In this document: in pieces, positions 35,450 to 44,692 of the stretch
How the letters are laid out: each line of letters opens with the position of its first letter
Position numbering within the stretch: the first letter of the stretch is position 1
NCBI RefSeq assembly: GCF_002289575.1
Contig: NZ_NTGA01000005.1
Span: 1 to 64,000, forward strand
Direction: 5' to 3'
DNA: 64,000 nt
From: Dietzia natronolimnaea
GTDB taxonomy: Bacteria > Actinomycetota > Actinomycetes > Mycobacteriales > Mycobacteriaceae
The notes under the pieces: generated by a model
Seen by the model: only the letters and a program-made list of their open reading frames with translations
Database searches by the model: none
Told to the model about the DNA's origin: nothing
Program-made: the position numbers and the translations under genes

Positions 35450-35512
35450 GGGTCGAAGTCTAGGTGACCGGGGTCTCCCCCGGCCGCCGCGGCATCTCCC
35501 CCGGCACAAATA

Positions 35513-35569
35513 GACCACGGCCCCGGTCGGCGACCCACCGTGGTGGGACGACCGTCCGGGGCCGTGGTC
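35513..35569 (-). terminator. Strong nested terminator after rpsA
   Basis: An outer perfect 14-bp stem (GACCACGGCCCCGG with its complement) encloses an inner 6-bp stem (CCCACC with GGTGGG). On the minus strand it is followed by TATTTGTG. It lies 40 bases after the rpsA stop. Confidence 0.8.
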
Positions 35570-35608
35570 CGGGCCGTCAGGCGCCCGTGGCGCCGTCAGA
35601 CCGCGAGG

Positions 35609-37090
35609 TCACTCACCGCCGGCGAGCTTCGCCCGCAGTGCGGCCAGCTGCTCGTCGGACGCCAGCGAACCACCGGTCGACTCGGCCGGGCTGCTGGTCT
35701 CCGCAGCAGCGGGACGGGACGACGACGGGGCGGACTCGGACGAGTAGTTGGTCGGCGCGGCCTCCGCGGCCTCCGCGGCAGCGGCGCGACCCTTCTCGAT
35801 CTGACCGGTGTGCATCTTGTGACGACGCTCGGCCTCCGCGTAGCGGTTCTCCCACTCCTCACGCTGCTTCTCGAAGCCCTCGAGCCATTCGTTGGTCTCG
35901 GGATCGAAGCCCTCGGGGAAGATGTAGTTGCCGGCCTCGTCGTAGCTGTCGGCCATGCCGTACTTCGACGGGTCGAACTCCTCCGTGTAGTCCTCGTCCG
36001 CCTGCTTGAGCGAGAGCGAGATACGGCGACGGTCGAGGTCGATGTCGATGACCTTGACCATGGCGTCGTCGTTGACCGTGACGACCTGGTCCGGGACCTC
36101 GACGTGGCGCTCGGCCAGCTCGGAGATGTGGACGAGGCCCTCGATGCCCTCGTCGACACGCACGAACGCGCCGAACGGGACGAGCTTGGTGACCTTGCCC
36201 GGCACGATCTGACCGATCGCGTGGGTCCGGGCGAAGTGCCGCCACGGATCCTCCTGGGTGGCCTTGAGCGACAGCGAGACGCGCTCGCGGTCCAGGTCGA
36301 CGTCGAGGACCTCGACGGTGACCTCCTGGCCCACCTCGACGACCTCGGACGGGTGATCGATGTGCTTCCAGGACAGCTCGGACACGTGGACGAGACCGTC
36401 GACGCCACCGAGGTCGACGAACGCACCGAAGTTGACGATCGAGGACACGACGCCCTTGCGGACCTGGCCCTTCTGCAGCTGGTGCAGGAACTCGGAGCGG
36501 ACCGCGGACTGGGTCTGCTCGAGCCATGCACGACGCGAGAGCACGACGTTGTTGCGGTTCTTGTCCAGCTCGATGATCTTGGCCTCGAGCTCCTGCCCCA
36601 CGTAGGGGAGGAGGTCGCGGACGCGGCGCATCTCCACCAGGGAGGCGGGGAGGAAGCCACGGAGGCCGATGTCGAGGATCAGGCCACCCTTGACGACCTC
36701 GATGACGGTGCCCTTGACGGCCTCGTCCTTCTCCTTGAGCTCCTCGATCGTGCCCCAGGCGCGCTCGTACTGGGCGCGCTTCTTGGACAGGATCAGACGG
36801 CCGTCCTTGTCCTCCTTGGTCAGGACCAGGGCCTCGACCTCGTCGCCCACCTCGACGACCTCACCGGGGTCGACATCGTGCTTGATGGAAAGTTCGCGCG
36901 AGGGGATGACACCCTCGGTCTTGTATCCGATGTCGAGCAGGACCTCGTCGCGGTCGACCTTGACGATCGTGCCCTCGACGATGTCGCCATCGTTGAAGTA
37001 CTTGATCGTGGCGTCGATGGCGGCGAGGAAGTCCTCCGCGGAGCCGATGTCGTTGACGGCTACCTGCGGCGAGGTGGTTTTGGTGGTCAT
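35609..37090 (-). CDS. rpsA: Ribosomal protein bS1
   Basis: A 493-residue 30S protein with four S1 RNA-binding domains, at about 33-105, 120-185, 205-275 and 290-360 (for example VVSSIVNFGAFVDLGGVDGLVHVSELSW and KVTKLVPFGAFVRVDEG). This four-domain form is typical of actinobacteria. The C-terminal 130 residues are low-complexity and rich in Ala, Glu and Ser. It helps mRNA binding to the ribosome. It starts MTTKTTSPQVAVNDIG, divergent from the methyltransferase gene, with 91 bases between. It ends at a strong terminator. Confidence 0.96.
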   Translation of the reverse strand: MTTKTTSPQVAVNDIGSAEDFLAAIDATIKYFNDGDIVEGTIVKVDRDEVLLDIGYKTEGVIPSRELSIKHDVDPGEVVEVGDEVEALVLTKEDKDGRLILSKKRAQYERAWGTIEELKEKDEAVKGTVIEVVKGGLILDIGLRGFLPASLVEMRRVRDLLPYVGQELEAKIIELDKNRNNVVLSRRAWLEQTQSAVRSEFLHQLQKGQVRKGVVSSIVNFGAFVDLGGVDGLVHVSELSWKHIDHPSEVVEVGQEVTVEVLDVDLDRERVSLSLKATQEDPWRHFARTHAIGQIVPGKVTKLVPFGAFVRVDEGIEGLVHISELAERHVEVPDQVVTVNDDAMVKVIDIDLDRRRISLSLKQADEDYTEEFDPSKYGMADSYDEAGNYIFPEGFDPETNEWLEGFEKQREEWENRYAEAERRHKMHTGQIEKGRAAAAEAAEAAPTNYSSESAPSSSRPAAAETSSPAESTGGSLASDEQLAALRAKLAGGE

Positions 37091-37169
37091 AGGGTGGGGT
37101 GCTCCGGAGTGGATAGGAATCGTAGGTGGACAGATGTTCGCGAGCGTGTACGCACGCGACGGTCAACTG

Positions 37170-37182
37170 TACTCTGCCAGCG
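37170..37182 (+). promoter_or_regulatory. Candidate -10 box for a leaderless methyltransferase mRNA
   Basis: TACTCT at 37170-37175 fits the TANNNT -10 pattern, with T at -1 to -3 (ACTG). Transcription seven bases downstream would start exactly at the GTG start codon (37182). No good -35 is seen. Leaderless mRNAs are common in this bacterial group. Confidence 0.3.
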
Positions 37183-37988
37183 TGACGTCCACAAACCCCC
37201 CCGACCACGGCGAGTCCGTCCGCGCCTCCCGCACGTGGTGGGACACCGAAGCGGTCGAGTACCACGACGAACACGGCGACTTCCTCGGTGCCCACTCCCC
37301 CGATGGGGAGTTCGTGTGGTGCCCCGAGGGACTCCACGAGGGCGACTGGGCTCTCCTCGGTGACGTCGCGGGCCGCGACGTCCTGGAGGTCGGCTGCGGT
37401 TCCGCGCCGTGCTCACGGTGGATCGCCGGCCGCGGGGCCCGCGCCGTCGCCGTCGACCTCTCCGCCGGGATGCTCCGCGAGGGCGCCGAGGCGGCGGGCA
37501 GGTCGACGGGTCCGGCGGCCCGGGTGCCGCTGATCCAGGCCGATGCCGGCCGCCTGCCGTTCGCCGCCGACAGTTTCGACGTCGTGTTCTCCGCGTTCGG
37601 GGCGATCCCCTTCGTGGCGGACACCGCCGGGGTCATGGCGGAGGCGGCACGGGTGCTCCGTCCCGGCGGACGGTTCGTCTTCTCGGTCAACCACCCGATG
37701 CGGTGGATCTTCCGTGACGATCCGGGCCCCGAGGGACTCGTGGCCGCGTTCCCGTATTTCGACCGCACGCCCTACACCGAGTACGACGAGGAGGGCGACC
37801 TCACCTACGTCGAACACCACCGCACGGCTGGTGACCGGATCCGGGAACTGGTCGGTGCCGGGTTCGTGGTCCGGGACCTGATCGAGCCCGAGTGGCCGGA
37901 ATGGCTGGACCGTGAATGGGGGCAGTGGAGCCCGCTGCGCGGCAGCATCTTCCCCGGCACCGCGATCTTCGTGGCCACTCTCCCCTGA
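37182..37988 (+). CDS. Class I SAM-dependent methyltransferase
   Basis: A 268-residue soluble protein. Motif I, VLEVGCGSAPCSRWIAGRG, binds S-adenosylmethionine; later AVDLSAGML and RLPFAADSFDVVFSAFGAIPF complete the methyltransferase-11 type domain. RVLRPGGRFVFSVNHPMRWIF follows. Substrate unknown: the N-terminal WWDTEAVEYHDEHGDFLG segment is typical of an actinobacterial family of small-molecule methyltransferases. The GTG at 37182 is the likely start; the upstream frame overlaps rpsA antisense. It converges on the ABC transporter ATPase gene. Confidence 0.85.
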   Translation: MTSTNPPDHGESVRASRTWWDTEAVEYHDEHGDFLGAHSPDGEFVWCPEGLHEGDWALLGDVAGRDVLEVGCGSAPCSRWIAGRGARAVAVDLSAGMLREGAEAAGRSTGPAARVPLIQADAGRLPFAADSFDVVFSAFGAIPFVADTAGVMAEAARVLRPGGRFVFSVNHPMRWIFRDDPGPEGLVAAFPYFDRTPYTEYDEEGDLTYVEHHRTAGDRIRELVGAGFVVRDLIEPEWPEWLDREWGQWSPLRGSIFPGTAIFVATLP

Positions 37989-37990
37989 CC

Positions 37991-38016
37991 GCCGGCGACA
38001 CGACCGTGGGGCCGGC
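37991..38016. terminator. Small hairpin between convergent genes
   Basis: GCCGGC repeated 20 bases apart is self-complementary and can form a 6-bp stem with a 14-base loop between the methyltransferase and ABC ATPase stops. Weak evidence. Confidence 0.25.
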
Positions 38017-38777
38017 TACAGGATCTTGGACAGGAAGTCCTGCGTCCGCTGGTGCCGGGGCGCCCCGAGCACCTCGGACGGGTGCCCGGCCTCGACCACG
38101 ACTCCGTCGTCCATGAAGGCGATCGTGTCGGCGACCTCCCGGGCGAAACCCATCTCGTGGGTGACCACGATCATGGTCATTCCGGCGTCCGCGAGATCCC
38201 GCATGACGCCCAGGACCTCACCGACCAGCTCGGGGTCCAGCGCGGAGGTGGGCTCATCGAACAGCATGAGCTTGGGTTCCATCGCCAGCGCGCGGGCGAT
38301 CGCCACCCGCTGCTGCTGACCACCGGACAACTGGGCCGGATAGGCGTCCACCTTCGCCGAGAGCCCGACCTTCTCCAGCAGGACCCTGGCCCGCTCCGTG
38401 GCCTCGGCCCTCGACTCGCCCTTGACCAACATGGGCGCCTCGATGACGTTCTCCAGGGCGGTGCGGTGCAGGAACAGGTTGAAGTGCTGGAACACCATCC
38501 CGATGTCCCGGCGTTGCCTGGCCGCGTGCCGGGGCGAGATCTCGTAGAGCTTGTCGCCCTTCTCCCGGTACCCCACCAGGTCGCCGTCGACGTACAACCG
38601 ACCGGCATCGACACGCTCGAGGTGGTTGATGCACCGGAGGAAGGTGGACTTGCCGGACCCGGACGGCCCGACCAGGCACAGCACCTCCCCGGCGGCCACC
38701 TCGATGTCGATGCCCTTGAGCACCCTCAGCGAGCCGAAGCTCTTGCAGACCTGCTCGGCCCTGACCATCGGAGTCAT
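38016..38777 (-). CDS. Polar amino acid ABC transporter ATPase
   Basis: A 253-residue ATPase of the GlnQ/HisP family. Walker A is [18 protein letters not shown], the signature is [16 protein letters not shown], and Walker B is [14 protein letters not shown], followed by [12 protein letters not shown]. It powers import by the adjacent permease and binding protein. The ATG at 38777 overlaps the permease stop by four bases. It is the last gene of the operon. Confidence 0.93.
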   Translation of the reverse strand: MTPMVRAEQVCKSFGSLRVLKGIDIEVAAGEVLCLVGPSGSGKSTFLRCINHLERVDAGRLYVDGDLVGYREKGDKLYEISPRHAARQRRDIGMVFQHFNLFLHRTALENVIEAPMLVKGESRAEATERARVLLEKVGLSAKVDAYPAQLSGGQQQRVAIARALAMEPKLMLFDEPTSALDPELVGEVLGVMRDLADAGMTMIVVTHEMGFAREVADTIAFMDDGVVVEAGHPSEVLGAPRHQRTQDFLSKIL

Positions 38778-39754
38778 GGCATTCCTCCCGACTGGTCGGT
38801 CCCTCTGGCCGCGGCGAGCCCGGAGGGGGTGAGGCCGTCCGCTTCGGCCAGCGCCCGCAACTGCTTCGCCGTGAGCTGGCGGGTGGCGCCGCGGGAGAAC
38901 TTCTTCTCCAGGAAGTGCTGCCCCACCATGAGCACACTGGTGATCACCAGGTACCAGGTGGCTGCGACCAGCAGCAGCGGGATCGGCTGGAAATTGACCC
39001 CGGAGATGTCGCGGGCCTGACCGTAGAGCTCGCCGGAGAACGGGATGGCCACGACGAGTGAGGTGGTCTTGAGCATCGAGATCAACTCGTTGCCGGTCGG
39101 CGGGATGATCACCCGCATGGCCTGCGGAAGGATCGTCCGGCGCATCGTCTGTCCCCACGACATGCCGAGCGCGGTGGAGGCCTCGGCCTGGCCCTCCGGA
39201 ACGGACGAGATACCCGCCCGCACGATCTCGGCCATGTAGGCGGCCTCGTTCATGGCCAGACCCACCACCGCCAGCCAGAACGCCGAGTACAACACCATCG
39301 TGTCGTCGAAGCGCACGATCTGGAAGTCGGTGAAGGGGATGCCGAACTGGACCTGCCGGTACAGCGTGAAGATCAGGCCCCAGAACAGCAGCTGGACGTA
39401 GATGGGTGTTCCGCGGAAGATCCACAGGTACACCCAGGCCACGGCCTTGAGCACCGGGTTGCTGCTCATCCGCATCACCGAGAGGATGACCCCCAGGATG
39501 ACGGCGAGGATCATCGACAGCACCGTCAGCGCGATGGTGTAGAACACCGCCATGCCGAACCGGGTGTCGAACAGGTAGCGGCCGTAGGTGCCCCAGCCGT
39601 AGGCCGGGTTGGTCGCGGCGCCCCAGATGAACAGGAACACCAGGACCAGGACGATGGTCGCCGACACCCACCGCCACGGGTGCCGGAGCGGCACCGCCTC
39701 GATGGGGTCAGGAGCGTCTCGGGGGGCCGAGGCGCGGTTCTGCGCGGTGCTCAC
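38774..39754 (-). CDS. Polar amino acid ABC transporter permease
   Basis: A 326-residue inner membrane protein of the HisM/GlnP family, with about five to six membrane segments (first at 30-50, [16 protein letters not shown]). The EAA loop that contacts the ATPase is [30 protein letters not shown] basic, hydrophilic tail of about 40 residues follows the last segment. The binding-protein gene lies eight bases upstream. Confidence 0.92.
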   Translation of the reverse strand: MSTAQNRASAPRDAPDPIEAVPLRHPWRWVSATIVLVLVFLFIWGAATNPAYGWGTYGRYLFDTRFGMAVFYTIALTVLSMILAVILGVILSVMRMSSNPVLKAVAWVYLWIFRGTPIYVQLLFWGLIFTLYRQVQFGIPFTDFQIVRFDDTMVLYSAFWLAVVGLAMNEAAYMAEIVRAGISSVPEGQAEASTALGMSWGQTMRRTILPQAMRVIIPPTGNELISMLKTTSLVVAIPFSGELYGQARDISGVNFQPIPLLLVAATWYLVITSVLMVGQHFLEKKFSRGATRQLTAKQLRALAEADGLTPSGLAAARGTDQSGGMP

Positions 39755-39762
39755 CGACCGGT

Positions 39763-40665
39763 TCAGCCCTTCCGGATCTCGGCGTCGTCGATCAACCCGT
39801 CCTCGAGGCCCCAGTTCTGGGCGATCTTCTCGAAGTCACCGGTCTCGATGAGCTTGTCGGCTGCGGCCTCGAGCGCGGCGGCCAGTTCGGACCCCTTGCG
39901 CACGGGCCAACCGTAGGGGGCGGAGTCGAAGACGTCCCCGGCCAGCTGCATCTTGCCCTCGGACTGCTTGACGGCGTACGCCGAGATGGGCGAGTCGGCG
40001 GACATGGCGTCGACCTTGCCGAGCGCCACGGCGGTGGAGGCCTCGTCCTGGGAATCGAACTGGACCTTCTCGATCGGGGGATTGCCGGCGGCGACGCACG
40101 CCTCGCTGCGGGCGGGCACGTCCTCCTGGTCGGAGACCGTGGTGCGCTGGACCGCCACGCTCAGGCCGCACGCGTCGTCGGGGTCGAGGTCGGTGCCCGC
40201 CGCCGATGCCCACTGGATGCCGGCCTCGAAGTAGGTGACGAAGTCGACGGTCTGCAGCCGCTCGTCGTTGACGGTGAACGACGAGGCGCCCATGTCCATG
40301 GTGCCGCCCTCGATGGCGGGGATGATCTTCTCGAAGTCGGACTCGCGGAACTCCGCACGCAATCCCATGAGCTGGGCGGCGGCGGTCATCACGTCGATGT
40401 CGAAGCCGACGATCTCGCCCCGCTCGTTCTTGAACTCGTTGGGCGCGTACGGCGGGTTGGTGCCGATCACCAGCACGCCCTTCTCGCGGATCTCGGCCGG
40501 TACGAGGGCGGCGATCTCGTCGTCCGTCTCGAGCGAGACCTCCTGCCTCGGCTCTCCCGAGTCCTCGGGCCCCTCGGTGTTGGTGGTGCAGCCGGTGAGC
40601 GCGAGGGCCGCGGTGGCGGTCAGTGCCAGTGCGGCACGGAGGCCGCGCCGTGAGGTGAGGGTCAT
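39763..40665 (-). CDS. Polar amino acid ABC transporter substrate-binding lipoprotein
   Basis: A 300-residue type 2 solute-binding protein. Signal peptide with lipobox LALTGC gives a lipid-anchored Cys25. The core includes VLVIGTNPPYAPNEFKNERGEIVGFDIDV and DFEKIIPAIEGGTMDMGASSFTVNDERLQTVDFV, classic for amino acid binding. The ligand cannot be fixed; no basic-residue specificity is obvious. It heads the three-gene importer operon. A truncated IS630 element now lies 46 bases upstream of the start codon and may have displaced the native promoter. Confidence 0.92.
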   Translation of the reverse strand: MTLTSRRGLRAALALTATAALALTGCTTNTEGPEDSGEPRQEVSLETDDEIAALVPAEIREKGVLVIGTNPPYAPNEFKNERGEIVGFDIDVMTAAAQLMGLRAEFRESDFEKIIPAIEGGTMDMGASSFTVNDERLQTVDFVTYFEAGIQWASAAGTDLDPDDACGLSVAVQRTTVSDQEDVPARSEACVAAGNPPIEKVQFDSQDEASTAVALGKVDAMSADSPISAYAVKQSEGKMQLAGDVFDSAPYGWPVRKGSELAAALEAAADKLIETGDFEKIAQNWGLEDGLIDDAEIRKG

Positions 40666-40708
40666 GTGCGTGCCCTTTCAGGCGTCGGGTAGCCGAATCG
40701 GCAATGAA

Positions 40709-40747
40709 CCTAGTGTCGTGCGTGTGAAGTAGTTTTACAGTTGGGTT
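40709..40747 (+). repeat. Left terminal inverted repeat of the IS630-type element
   Basis: 39 bases starting CCTAGTGTCGTGCGTGTGAA. Aligned with the complement of 41561-41599 they agree at roughly 28 positions, including the shared GAAGT, TTAC and GTTGG blocks. Confidence 0.8.
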
Positions 40748-41597
40748 TGTGAAATCATGGGGCATGGCGAATCGACCTGCCCCGGCATTGATGTTGCGTC
40801 CCGGCGCCGAAGTCTCTGGGCGTGACCCACTGGTCGTCGCGGCTGCTGGCGTCCCGGTTGAAGGTCTCGGCCTCGACGGTGGTCACGGCGTGGCGTGCCT
40901 ACGGGATCAAGCCGTGGCGCTCGGAGTCGTTCCGGTTCTCCACCGATCCTGAGCTGGTCGGCAAAGTCACCGACATCTGCGGCCTGTACCTGGCGCCGCC
41001 GGAGAACGCGATCGTGTTGTGCGTGGATGAGAAGTCCCAGATCCAGGCACTGGATCGTACTCAGCCGATCTTGCCGATGCAGCCCGGCCTGATCGAGCGG
41101 CGCAGCCACGACTACGTCCGGCACGGCACCAGCACCCTATTCGCGGCGCTGGACATCGCCACCGGTCAGGTCACCGCCGCACTCAAACCGCGTCACCGGA
41201 ACCAGGAGTTCCTGGCGTTTTTGAAGCAGATCGAGCGGGCGTACCGTCATGTCGTCGATGCCGACGGTCAGCCAGTTGAGCTGCACCTGGTGATGGACAA
41301 CTACGCCGCCCACAAGCACGCAAACGTCAAGGCCTGGCTGGCCGAAAATCCCCGGTTCAAGGTCCACTTCACACCCACCCACGCGTCGTGGATGAACCTG
41401 GTCGAGGTGTGGTTCGGCATCGTCGAACGCCAGGCCATCCGCCGTGGGATCTTTACATCCGTCAAGGACCTCAACGCGAAGATCCGCGCCTTCATCGACG
41501 GCTGGAACCACCGATCCCACCCCTTCGTCTGGACGAAAACCGCCGACGAAGTCCTCAAGAAAGCCAACCGTAAGAAGACTTCAAATGCGGACCACTA
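40711..41597 (+). mobile_element. IS630-family insertion sequence, internally deleted
   Basis: The element lies between imperfect terminal repeats and is flanked by TA on both sides (40711-40712 and 41596-41597), the target duplication expected of IS630/Tc1 elements. It is about 0.88 kb instead of the usual 1.1-1.2 kb, because a segment near the left end is missing. It sits between the amino acid importer and polA. Confidence 0.8.
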
Positions 41598-41598
41598 G
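40764..41598 (+). pseudogene. IS630-family transposase with internal out-of-frame deletion
   Basis: The gene starts normally with MANRPAPALMLRPG, the conserved N-terminus of this transposase group. After about codon 14 the frame jumps: the next bases, read one frame over, encode PKSLGVTHWSSRLLA, which normally stands about 100 residues further on. The helix-turn-helix DNA-binding part is therefore deleted. The rest is intact to the end: DDE residues occur in CVDEKSQIQ, VMDNYAAHK and NLVEVWFG. The downstream frame alone could make a 258-residue protein from an ATG-like start at 40822, without a DNA-binding domain. Probably inactive. Confidence 0.85.
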
Positions 41599-41599
41599 G
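41561..41599 (-). repeat. Right terminal inverted repeat of the IS630-type element
   Basis: Inverted partner of 40709-40747. It overlaps the 3' end of the transposase frame, whose stop codon is in the repeat. Confidence 0.8.
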
Positions 41600-41642
41600 G
41601 CATACGTCGAGCACCACAAAACGCACCGCCCGCTTTTGGCGT

Positions 41643-41670
41643 CAGTGGTTACCCACTGGTTACTCAGTGG
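41643..41670 (-). terminator. Alternating hairpins at the polA stop codon
   Basis: Three alternating 6-base blocks (CCACTG, CAGTGG, CCACTG on the minus strand) can pair as 41670-41653 or 41658-41643, but not both. The polA stop codon lies in the first block. Possible terminator; no T-run. Confidence 0.3.
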
Positions 41671-44447
41671 GCCGCGGAGTCCCAGTCGGGCCCCGTGCCC
41701 GTGGAGACGTCCAGCGGGACGTTGAGTTCGATGGCGGAGTACATCCGGTCGACGACGAGCTCGCGGACCTCCTCGAGTTCGCCCTTCGCCACCTCGAGCA
41801 CCAGTTCGTCATGGACCTGGAGCAACAGACGGCTCTGCAGCCCCCGCTCGTCGAGGTCCGCGTCCACCTTGAGCATCGCCGCCTTGATGATGTCCGCGGC
41901 GGTGCCCTGGATCGGGGCGTTGAGGGCCGCACGCTCGGCGTTCTCGCGCTTGAGCCGGTTGTCCGAGTTGAGCTCGGGCAGGTAGCGCCGACGACCGAAC
42001 AGCGTCTCGGTGTAGCCGTCACGTCGGGCCTGGTCCACCACCGCGTGCAGGTAGTCGCGGACTCCCCCGAAGCGGGAGAAGTACGCGTCCATCTGCTCGC
42101 GGGCCTCGGTCTGGCTGATGCCGAGCTGCGCGGCCAACCCGAACGCGCTGAGCCCGTAGGCGAGCCCGTAGCTCATGGCCTTGACCCTGCGCCGGAGCTC
42201 GGGGGTGACCTGGTCGATCGGCACCCCGAACGCCCGGGAGCCGACGAAGGAGTGCAGGTCCTCGCCGGTCCGGAACGCCTCGATCAGTCCTTCGTCACCG
42301 GACAGGTGCGCCATCACGCGCATCTCGATCTGGCTGTAGTCGGCCGTGAGCAGGCAGTCGTAGCCCTCGCCCACGACGAACGACCTGCGTATCCGTCGGC
42401 CGTCCTCGGTGCGGACCGGGATGTTCTGCAGGTTCGGATCGGTGGAGGACAACCGCCCGGTCGCGGCGACCGTCTGGTTGAACGTGGTGTGGATGCGCCC
42501 GTCGTCCCCGATGGACTTGATCAGCCCCTCGACGGTGGTGCGCATCTTGGTCGCCTCGCGGTGCAGCAGCAGTGCCTCGAGGAAGGCCCGTCCCGGGGTG
42601 TCCCCGGTTTGTTTGGAGAGAAGCTCCTCCAGCGCCTTGGCGTCGGTGGTGTACCCCGTCTTGGTCTTCTTGGTCTTGGGCATGCCCAGGGTGTCGAACA
42701 GCACCACCTGGAGCTGCTTGGGCGAACCGAGGTTGATCTGCTCGCCCCCGATCGCGGCGTAGGCCGCCTCCGCCGCGTCACGCCCACGGTCGGCGAACCC
42801 GTCGCGGAGGTCGTCCAGGGCCGACGAGTCGACCGCGATTCCGATCGACTCCATCCGCGCGAGCACCGGCACGAGCGGCAGTTCCATATCCGCGAGCAGC
42901 TGCGCACCGTGCACCTGCTCCAGCTCCACGTCGAGGCGCTCGGCGAGGTCGATCACGGCCCGGGCGCGGGTCGCCGCCGAGTTGGCCGCCTGCTGCTCGG
43001 CCTCCGACTCGTCGACCTCGTCCAGCAGCGACAGTTGTTTCTCCGCCGCCTCGGGCTCCGGGAGCTCACGCTGCAGGTGGCGCTGGAACAACTCCGCCAA
43101 TCCGTAGCTGCGCTGACCGGGACGGACGAGATAGGCGGCGAGTGCCACATCCAGCGTCACACCGCCCAGGCGGAGGTCCCGGCCCATCAGCGCGTGGGTC
43201 GCGGCCTTGGCATCGTGTACCGCCTTCGACACCGCGTCGTCGGCCAACCACGCCTGTAGAGCCTGGTCGTCGGCGGGGCCGATCCGTGCGAGGTCGATGT
43301 GTCCGGAGGCTCCGCCCGCCGCGGCCACGGTGACCGACTGTGCATCCCCCGCGCCCGGTCGTGAGGGACCGACGACGACGAGGCCGTGCCGACTCCCGGC
43401 CGGCGCGTGGGCCGCCAGCCAGTCCGAGACCTCGCCCGCCCGCAGGACGGCGGCCTGCTCGATCTCGATCTCCGGCACCGGCTCGGGTGCGCCTTCCGGG
43501 AGGAACGCGGAGAGGAACCGGTCGCGGGCCTGGGGACCGAACTCCAGCCGGTCGAACAGGGCGTTGACGTCCGCCCGTTCGGGCAGGCGCCTGGTGAGTT
43601 CATCCAGCTGGACGCCGAGGTCGAGGTCCCGGGTGAGTTCGGTGATGCGGCGGTTGAGCTGCACCTGCGGGAGGTGCTCGCGGAAGCTCTCCCCCACCTT
43701 GCCCTTGACCTCGTCCGCGTGCGCGATCAGTTCCGACAGGCTGCCGTACTGGACGATCCACTTCGCCGCCGTCTTGTCGCCGACCTTGGGCACGCCGGGG
43801 AGGTTGTCGGAGGTGTCGCCCCGCAGCGCGGCGACGTCCGGGTACTGAGCGGGGGTCACCCCGTATTTGGCCTCCACCGCCTCGGGGGTGAAGCGGGCGA
43901 GCTCCGAGACTCCCTTGACCGGGTAGAGGACGGTCACCGCGTCGGAGACCAGTTGCAGCGCGTCGCGGTCCCCCGTGCAGATGAGTGTGTCGGCCCCTGC
44001 CGCCTGGGTGGCCAGGGTCGCGATGATGTCGTCGGCCTCGTGGCCCTCCAGGGACAGGGTGCGGACCCCGAGTGCCACCAGCGCCTCCTGGATCAGCTCG
44101 ACCTGTCCCTTGAACTCCTCGGGGGCCGCCGAGCGCGTCGACTTGTACTCCGGGTACTCGGCCGTCCGGTGCAGGGTCGCCCGGGAGACGTCGAACGCCA
44201 CCGCCAGGTGGGTGGGCTCCTCGGTGGTGACCAGGTTGGCGACCATCGACAGGAATCCGTAGACCGCGTTGGTGTGCTGCCCGGAGGCCGTGGAGAAGTT
44301 CTCCGCGGGAAGCGCGTAGAACGCGCGGAAGGCCAGCGAGTGCCCGTCGAGGAGCAACAGACGGGTGGGCCCGTGTGCCTCGGCGGCGTCGGTGGACGCG
44401 GTGGTGGCGGCGGAACTGGCTTCGGCGGTCTGGCTCGTGGTGCTCAC
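41664..44447 (-). CDS. polA: DNA polymerase I
   Basis: A 927-residue repair and Okazaki-fragment polymerase. Residues about 25-310 form the 5'-3' exonuclease (LLLLDGHSLAFRAFYALP, then GDRDALQLV). The middle part keeps the exonuclease fold but lacks the FDTET-type metal motif, so proofreading is probably absent, as in mycobacteria. The polymerase domain has motif A LLTADYSQIEMRV, the O-helix RRRVKAMSYGLAYG and motif C LLQVHDELVLEV. The first 24 residues are Ser/Thr/Ala-rich. Single gene, starting 79 bases from the tRNA gene on the opposite strand. Confidence 0.96.
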   Translation of the reverse strand: MSTTSQTAEASSAATTASTDAAEAHGPTRLLLLDGHSLAFRAFYALPAENFSTASGQHTNAVYGFLSMVANLVTTEEPTHLAVAFDVSRATLHRTAEYPEYKSTRSAAPEEFKGQVELIQEALVALGVRTLSLEGHEADDIIATLATQAAGADTLICTGDRDALQLVSDAVTVLYPVKGVSELARFTPEAVEAKYGVTPAQYPDVAALRGDTSDNLPGVPKVGDKTAAKWIVQYGSLSELIAHADEVKGKVGESFREHLPQVQLNRRITELTRDLDLGVQLDELTRRLPERADVNALFDRLEFGPQARDRFLSAFLPEGAPEPVPEIEIEQAAVLRAGEVSDWLAAHAPAGSRHGLVVVGPSRPGAGDAQSVTVAAAGGASGHIDLARIGPADDQALQAWLADDAVSKAVHDAKAATHALMGRDLRLGGVTLDVALAAYLVRPGQRSYGLAELFQRHLQRELPEPEAAEKQLSLLDEVDESEAEQQAANSAATRARAVIDLAERLDVELEQVHGAQLLADMELPLVPVLARMESIGIAVDSSALDDLRDGFADRGRDAAEAAYAAIGGEQINLGSPKQLQVVLFDTLGMPKTKKTKTGYTTDAKALEELLSKQTGDTPGRAFLEALLLHREATKMRTTVEGLIKSIGDDGRIHTTFNQTVAATGRLSSTDPNLQNIPVRTEDGRRIRRSFVVGEGYDCLLTADYSQIEMRVMAHLSGDEGLIEAFRTGEDLHSFVGSRAFGVPIDQVTPELRRRVKAMSYGLAYGLSAFGLAAQLGISQTEAREQMDAYFSRFGGVRDYLHAVVDQARRDGYTETLFGRRRYLPELNSDNRLKRENAERAALNAPIQGTAADIIKAAMLKVDADLDERGLQSRLLLQVHDELVLEVAKGELEEVRELVVDRMYSAIELNVPLDVSTGTGPDWDSAAH

Positions 44448-44526
44448 ACGGCCACTCTAGGGCGGGCGTCGGACAGCCGCTCACCGGTCGTCGGTTAGAC
44501 TTTCCGACCAGCGGCTCGCCGCGTTC

Positions 44527-44603
44527 GCCCCCGTAGCCCAATTGGCAGAGGCAACGGATTCAAAACCCGTCCAGTGTCGGTTCGAGTCCGACCGGGGGCA
44601 CCA
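44527..44603 (+). tRNA. tRNA-Leu (anticodon CAA), short variable arm
   Basis: Acceptor stem GCCCCCG/CGGGGGC, D arm GCC/GGC, anticodon arm ACGGA-TTCAAAA-CCCGT with an A-C mismatch at its base, a 5-base variable loop CCAGT, and T arm GTCGG-TTCGAGT-CCGAC. Discriminator A and encoded CCA follow (44600-44603). The anticodon CAA reads UUG. Leucine tRNAs normally carry a long variable arm, so this is a class I-shaped version; similar tRNAs are annotated tRNA-Leu(CAA) in mycobacteria. Confidence 0.9.
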
Positions 44604-44692
44604 CTACGCCGCAGCTCATGCCGAAGTCATCGGCTGGTGTGAGGCAACGGAGATCTCCGTCGAACTCCTCTGGTTGGCACGTATTCTCCGGC

